Shown here: piece by piece, positions 6,267 through 8,489 of the stretch
Layout of the letters: each line of letters begins with the position of its first letter
Position numbering within the stretch: the stretch's first letter is position 1
Program-made: the position numbers and the translations under genes
NCBI GenBank assembly: GCA_021798435.1
Contig: JAJZGN010000080.1
Location: 1-8,489, forward strand
Direction of reading: 5' to 3'
Length of the DNA: 8,489 nucleotides
Source of the DNA: a bacterium
GTDB taxonomy: Bacteria > Chloroflexota > Dormibacteria > Aeolococcales > Bog-877
The notes under the pieces: model-generated
What the model was told of the DNA's origin: nothing
Seen by the model: the letters and a program-made list of their open reading frames with translations, nothing else
The model's database searches: none

Positions 6267-7009
6267 CCGCCACCGTCCTCGTCGGGTTGGCGGTCTTCGG
6301 CGCCTGCGCCGTGGAGATGGTCGAGGCTCTCACCATCGTCCTCGCCGCCGGACTCACCCGGGGCTGGCGCTCTGCCCTAGAGGGGTCAGCCGTGGCGGTC
6401 CTGGTTCTGGCCGCGGTGGTGGCAGCGGCGGGACCGGCTCTGATCCACCTGGTTCCGATATCGGTCCTCCGGGTGGTCGTGGGCAGCCTCCTGCTGGTCC
6501 TGGGTCTGCAGTGGCTACGCAAGGCGATCCTGCGGGCCAGCGGCCACAAGGCGCTCCACGATGAGGACGCCATCTACCAGCGCGAGGTGGCGCGGCTGTC
6601 GGCGATCCCCCGGCAGGGGTCCGGTCGCGACGCCACCGGCTTCGTGATCAGCTTCAAGGGCGTCTTCCTGGAGGGACTCGAGGTGGTGATGATCGTGCTC
6701 ACCTTGGGCCTGAGTTCGGGAAAGCTCGGCGTCGCGGTTATCGGTGCGGGGTCCGCGATTGTCTTGGTGGGCGTCGTCGGCGCCGTGCTGGCGCATCAGC
6801 TGAGCGAGGTGCCGGAGAACGCCATGAAGATGGGGGTGGGGATGATGCTGGTCACCTTCGGCACCTTCTGGGCGGGCGAGGGGGTGGGGGTGGGATGGCC
6901 CGGCTCCGACCTCGCCCTGCTGGGCCTCCTCGCCTTCTACGGAGCGGCCACCTGGGCCTTGGTCGTGTTGATGGAACGAGGTCGGGCACAGGGAGCGGTG
7001 GCCGCTTGA
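6263..7009 (+). CDS. Seven-helix membrane protein with two E-x-x-E motifs (COG4280-like, Ftr1-like layout)
   Basis: A 248-residue protein. The TTG at 6263 overlaps the ATPase stop (TTGA), with GGTGGG (6248-6253) as ribosome-binding site; no ATG or GTG fits this frame nearby. Predicted membrane segments are about 5-31, 41-63, 67-85, 131-150, 156-178, 186-204 and 217-237, with a polar, charged loop at 86-130. Segment 1 contains VEMVEALTIV (E18, E21) and segment 4 contains FLEGLEVVMIV (E137, E140), so the chain looks like a tandem repeat. Seven helices with an E-x-x-E motif in helices 1 and 4 is the layout of Ftr1/EfeU ferrous-oxidation-coupled iron permeases, whose motif is REGLE. The Arg of that motif is missing here. 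It resembles uncharacterised membrane proteins of the COG4280 type; that name is from memory. Its place in an importer operon suggests metal transport, but this is inference. Confidence 0.72.
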   Translation: MTATVLVGLAVFGACAVEMVEALTIVLAAGLTRGWRSALEGSAVAVLVLAAVVAAAGPALIHLVPISVLRVVVGSLLLVLGLQWLRKAILRASGHKALHDEDAIYQREVARLSAIPRQGSGRDATGFVISFKGVFLEGLEVVMIVLTLGLSSGKLGVAVIGAGSAIVLVGVVGAVLAHQLSEVPENAMKMGVGMMLVTFGTFWAGEGVGVGWPGSDLALLGLLAFYGAATWALVVLMERGRAQGAVAA

Positions 7010-7218
7010 ACGCGGGAGTGGCCCTGCGCGCCTTCGGCCGCTTCTGGTGGGAGTTCATAGTCGGCGACACCCCGGAGCTCGCCCTCGGGGTCGCCGCGGT
7101 GCTGCTGGCAGGGTGGGGCCTGGTGGCGATGAAGTTCCCGATCACGGTGGCGCTGATCCCCGCGGCCCTCCTGGCCCTCCTCGCGGCCAGCGTCTGGAGG
7201 GGCAAGGCCTCCGACTGA
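7006..7218 (+). CDS. Small membrane protein, two helices, last gene of the transport operon
   Basis: A 70-residue protein. The TTG at 7006 overlaps the stop of the previous gene by TTGA, repeating the junction just upstream; GGGAG (6990-6994, 11 nt away) may serve as ribosome-binding site. A GTG at 7018 is a possible alternative start, with GGGAG directly before it but too close. The N-terminus (ALRAFGRFWWEFIVGDTPEL) is amphipathic and aromatic. Two hydrophobic segments follow, about residues 25-43 (LALGVAAVLLAGWGLVAM) and 46-64 (ITVALIPAALLALLAASVW), then a short basic tail. It has no recognised family. Tight coupling to the seven-helix protein suggests a partner subunit or stabiliser of it. 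The G/C-rich third codon positions and the overlap support it being real. Confidence 0.65.
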   Translation: MNAGVALRAFGRFWWEFIVGDTPELALGVAAVLLAGWGLVAMKFPITVALIPAALLALLAASVWRGKASD

Positions 7219-7377
7219 TCTCGGGCGGACGCCGTGTGGCCCTCTGGGGGCACAGTCAAGGTGGGCCCGAAACCCGCCGGTAGCCAGGCCGGTGCGTGCC
7301 TGGTGGTTGCAGGCAGGAGGCCGACGCCGCTGGTACCGTCCTCCTGGGGTGGGACGTGACCTGGGCCAGGGGCGACG
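7219..7377. other. Intergenic region after the transport operon
   Basis: A small inverted repeat, CCAGGC (7284-7289) and GCCTGG (7298-7303) around an 8-nt loop, could slow transcription after the operon. No T tract follows, so a rho-independent terminator is not supported. Nothing else is recognised here. Confidence 0.3.
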
Positions 7378-7485
7378 ATGTCGGTCGAGCGGACGGCGTA
7401 CCCGCGCCTCGGCCGGTTGGTAACGGCCCGAGAGCTGGTGGATCGGAGCCCCACATCCGATGAGGTGTCCTGGCGAGGGACCGGG
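7378..7485 (+). pseudogene. Tn3-family transposase, N-terminal fragment
   Basis: An ATG at 7378 with AGGGG (7368-7372) in front begins MSVERTAYPRLGRLVTAREL and continues VDRSPTSDEVSWRG. The V-x-R-T-A-Y-P-R-x-x-R-x-V-x-A-R-E-L start followed by a T-x-x-E-V-x-W segment matches the opening of actinobacterial Tn3-type transposases (DUF4158 domain), which are close to 1000 residues long. After about 36 residues the resemblance ends and the frame runs on as Gly/Ser/Arg-rich sequence to a stop at 7777-7779. The start signals are thus kept but the catalytic domain is gone. No 38-bp Tn3 inverted repeat was identified. The assignment is from motif memory. Confidence 0.5.
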
Positions 7486-7652
7486 CCCTTTGGATCCCCC
7501 GCCGGAGCGGGTGGTTTCGCTCAAGCGCGTTCCTTGACTCGGGTCCTTCCTGAACTTGGGACGAGGTCCCAGGGGGGGCCGCCTCCTATCTGGGACCGGG
7601 CTGGCAATCCGCCCGCTCAGCCCGAACTCCGCTCCAGCTCTTCCTGCCGACC

Positions 7653-8105
7653 GTGCGGATCGAGCAGAACCGCCGCGTCGTGGGGCCGAGGCTCGCAGGT
7701 GGGCCGCACGCCGCCCTCGAGGATCTCGCCGCGGCTGGGGCACACGTGGATGCACCGATGGCCAATGTGGCCTCATTGACCGCCGCCGAGAGCGCGCCTA
7801 CGGAGACGCAGGTCGGCTACTTCAAGATGGACGCGGGCTCGACCGAGCTGACGCCGATCTCGGATGGCACCTTGCCCGTATCGGGGGGGGAGCTGTCGGC
7901 TCACAAGTTCCGCGCCTTCGGAACCGACTACCAGCCTGACCCTGGTGAGACCGCACGGTGGCACGTTACCGACGCCATGCCCTGGTCGACGCCCGTGGCC
8001 ACCGCGTCCAAACCCTCGAGCCTGAGCTCACCCCCATGCCGCGCCGATTCCTCCGGATCCTCGCCATGTCGCCCGCTCCGTATCGCTGGGCCTGGCCTTG
8101 ATGGG
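7653..8105 (+). pseudogene. Possible decayed gene of unknown family
   Basis: From about 7690 to 7990 one frame has protein-like composition and strongly G/C third positions: VGYFKMDAGSTELTPISDGT, then LPVSGGELSAHKFRAFGTDY and DPGETARWHVTDAMPW. Beyond this the same frame becomes Ser/Pro-rich and unlike protein. A neighbouring frame then looks coding from the GTG at 7960: VARYRRHALVDARGHRVQTL, EPELTPMPRRFLRILAMSP, ending in a TGA near 8100. In the third frame RSVSLGLALMGHGFDC could continue it. This pattern suggests one or two former genes broken by frameshifts. I do not recognise the family. A 233-residue open frame spans 7653-8354, but its second half is not convincing. Confidence 0.3.
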
Positions 8106-8368
8106 TCACGGTTTCGACTGTCCCATCCGGGGAAGGCCGGTTCTGAGCGCGCTGGCTCAGCCGATCATGGGTCCCGCACCTTGGTCACGCTGGTCCTCCA
8201 GCCGGTGGACTTCACCTCCTTCGCTGGCCTGGGGCACCAGCTGCACATCTCCATCGCCACGGAAAACCGGCTCCGCGCCCATCCCTGGACCTGCCCCCTC
8301 TTCCCCCTTGGCCGCCTGAGGGGTTGGGAACTGCTGAGCCGGATAAGACACTAGGCGTCGTACAGGTG
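8106..8368. other. Non-coding or decayed stretch before the IS607-type gene
   Basis: Open frames exist on both strands, but none shows a recognisable motif or a plausible start signal. It may hold the left end of the IS607-type element. That family has no terminal inverted repeats, so the boundary cannot be drawn from sequence alone. Confidence 0.3.
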
Positions 8369-8374
8369 TATTAT
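8369..8374 (+). promoter_or_regulatory. -10 element (TATTAT) for the IS607-type recombinase gene
   Basis: TATTAT is one base from the TATAAT consensus and ends 8 bases before the ATG at 8383. The transcript would therefore have a leader of only a base or two. No clear -35 hexamer is seen around 8346-8352. Confidence 0.5.
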
Positions 8375-8382
8375 GTGGCAGG

Positions 8383-8489
8383 ATGAAGCTGAGCGAATGG
8401 GCTCGAACCCAGGGTGTTCACCCCCGGACCGCCCTGCGCTGGTTCCAGGAGGGGCGGATGCCGGTGCCGGCGCGTCGGGTCAGCCCGCG
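8383..8489 (+). CDS. tnpA: IS607-family serine recombinase (TnpA), N-terminal part, runs off the window
   Basis: The frame from ATG 8383 gives 35 residues: MKLSEWARTQGVHPRTALRW, then FQEGRMPVPARRVSP. The order L-x-E-W-A-x-x-x-G-V (helix 1), T-A-x-R-W-F (recognition helix), then G-x-x-P-V-P-A-R-R is the MerR-like helix-turn-helix that opens IS607-family transposases. A serine-recombinase catalytic domain should follow outside the window. Such proteins move the element by serine-type site-specific recombination, and a TnpB (OrfB, RNA-guided nuclease relative) gene often lies downstream. The gene looks intact as far as visible. No ribosome-binding site is seen, in line with a leaderless or very short-leader mRNA. 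Confidence 0.82.
   Translation, partial: MKLSEWARTQGVHPRTALRWFQEGRMPVPARRVSP

Noticed and set aside
7557..7571. Hairpin TGGGAC-GAG-GTCCCA
   Set aside because: A clean 6-bp stem, but with a 3-nt loop, no T tract and no gene ending near it. Short perfect stems are common at this GC content.
8157..8351. Minus-strand 64-residue frame
   Set aside because: No motif, no ribosome-binding site and a composition like random high-GC sequence.

Overview
The window is GC-rich, with third codon positions strongly G/C, GTG and TTG starts, and two -10 hexamers placed so that the transcripts would be leaderless or nearly so. This fits a high-GC actinobacterium-like lineage, although another high-GC phylum such as Chloroflexota or Dormibacterota is possible. 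No taxonomic marker is present.

Left part (1-2229) is a mosaic of accessory DNA. It opens with a truncated IS3-type transposase fragment (up to about 230). This abuts a decayed toxin-antitoxin pair on the minus strand: a RelE/ParE-like toxin fragment at about 231-349 and a frameshifted AbrB-type antitoxin at 356-630. Next is an intact plus-strand toxin-antitoxin pair, a ribbon-helix-helix antitoxin (749-979) and a PIN-domain toxin (983-1396), with a leaderless-type promoter. A degenerate tRNA-Gly-like sequence lies at 1569-1644. A second IS3-type remnant, on the minus strand, spans about 1690-1893.

The central part (2230-7218) is one compact plus-strand transport operon of five genes: a lipoprotein substrate-binding protein, a double-length FbpB-like permease, a FbpC/PotA-like ATPase, a seven-helix membrane protein with two E-x-x-E motifs arranged as in Ftr1/EfeU iron permeases, and a 70-residue membrane protein. 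Spacing is 6 nt, then overlaps of 1, 4 and 4 nt. The last two junctions both use TTG starts inside the preceding gene's stop (TTGA). A hairpin followed by T4 lies about 80 nt upstream of the first gene and may be a terminator or attenuator. The likely role is import of a metal, probably ferric iron, or of a small anion or organic solute. The sequence does not settle the substrate.

The right part (7219-8489) is again accessory debris: the N-terminal start of a Tn3-type transposase (7378 to about 7485), a stretch with coding-like base use that drifts between frames, and, running off the edge, the start of an IS607-type serine recombinase (8383 onward) behind a TATTAT -10 box. The transport operon is thus flanked on both sides by remnants of mobile elements.
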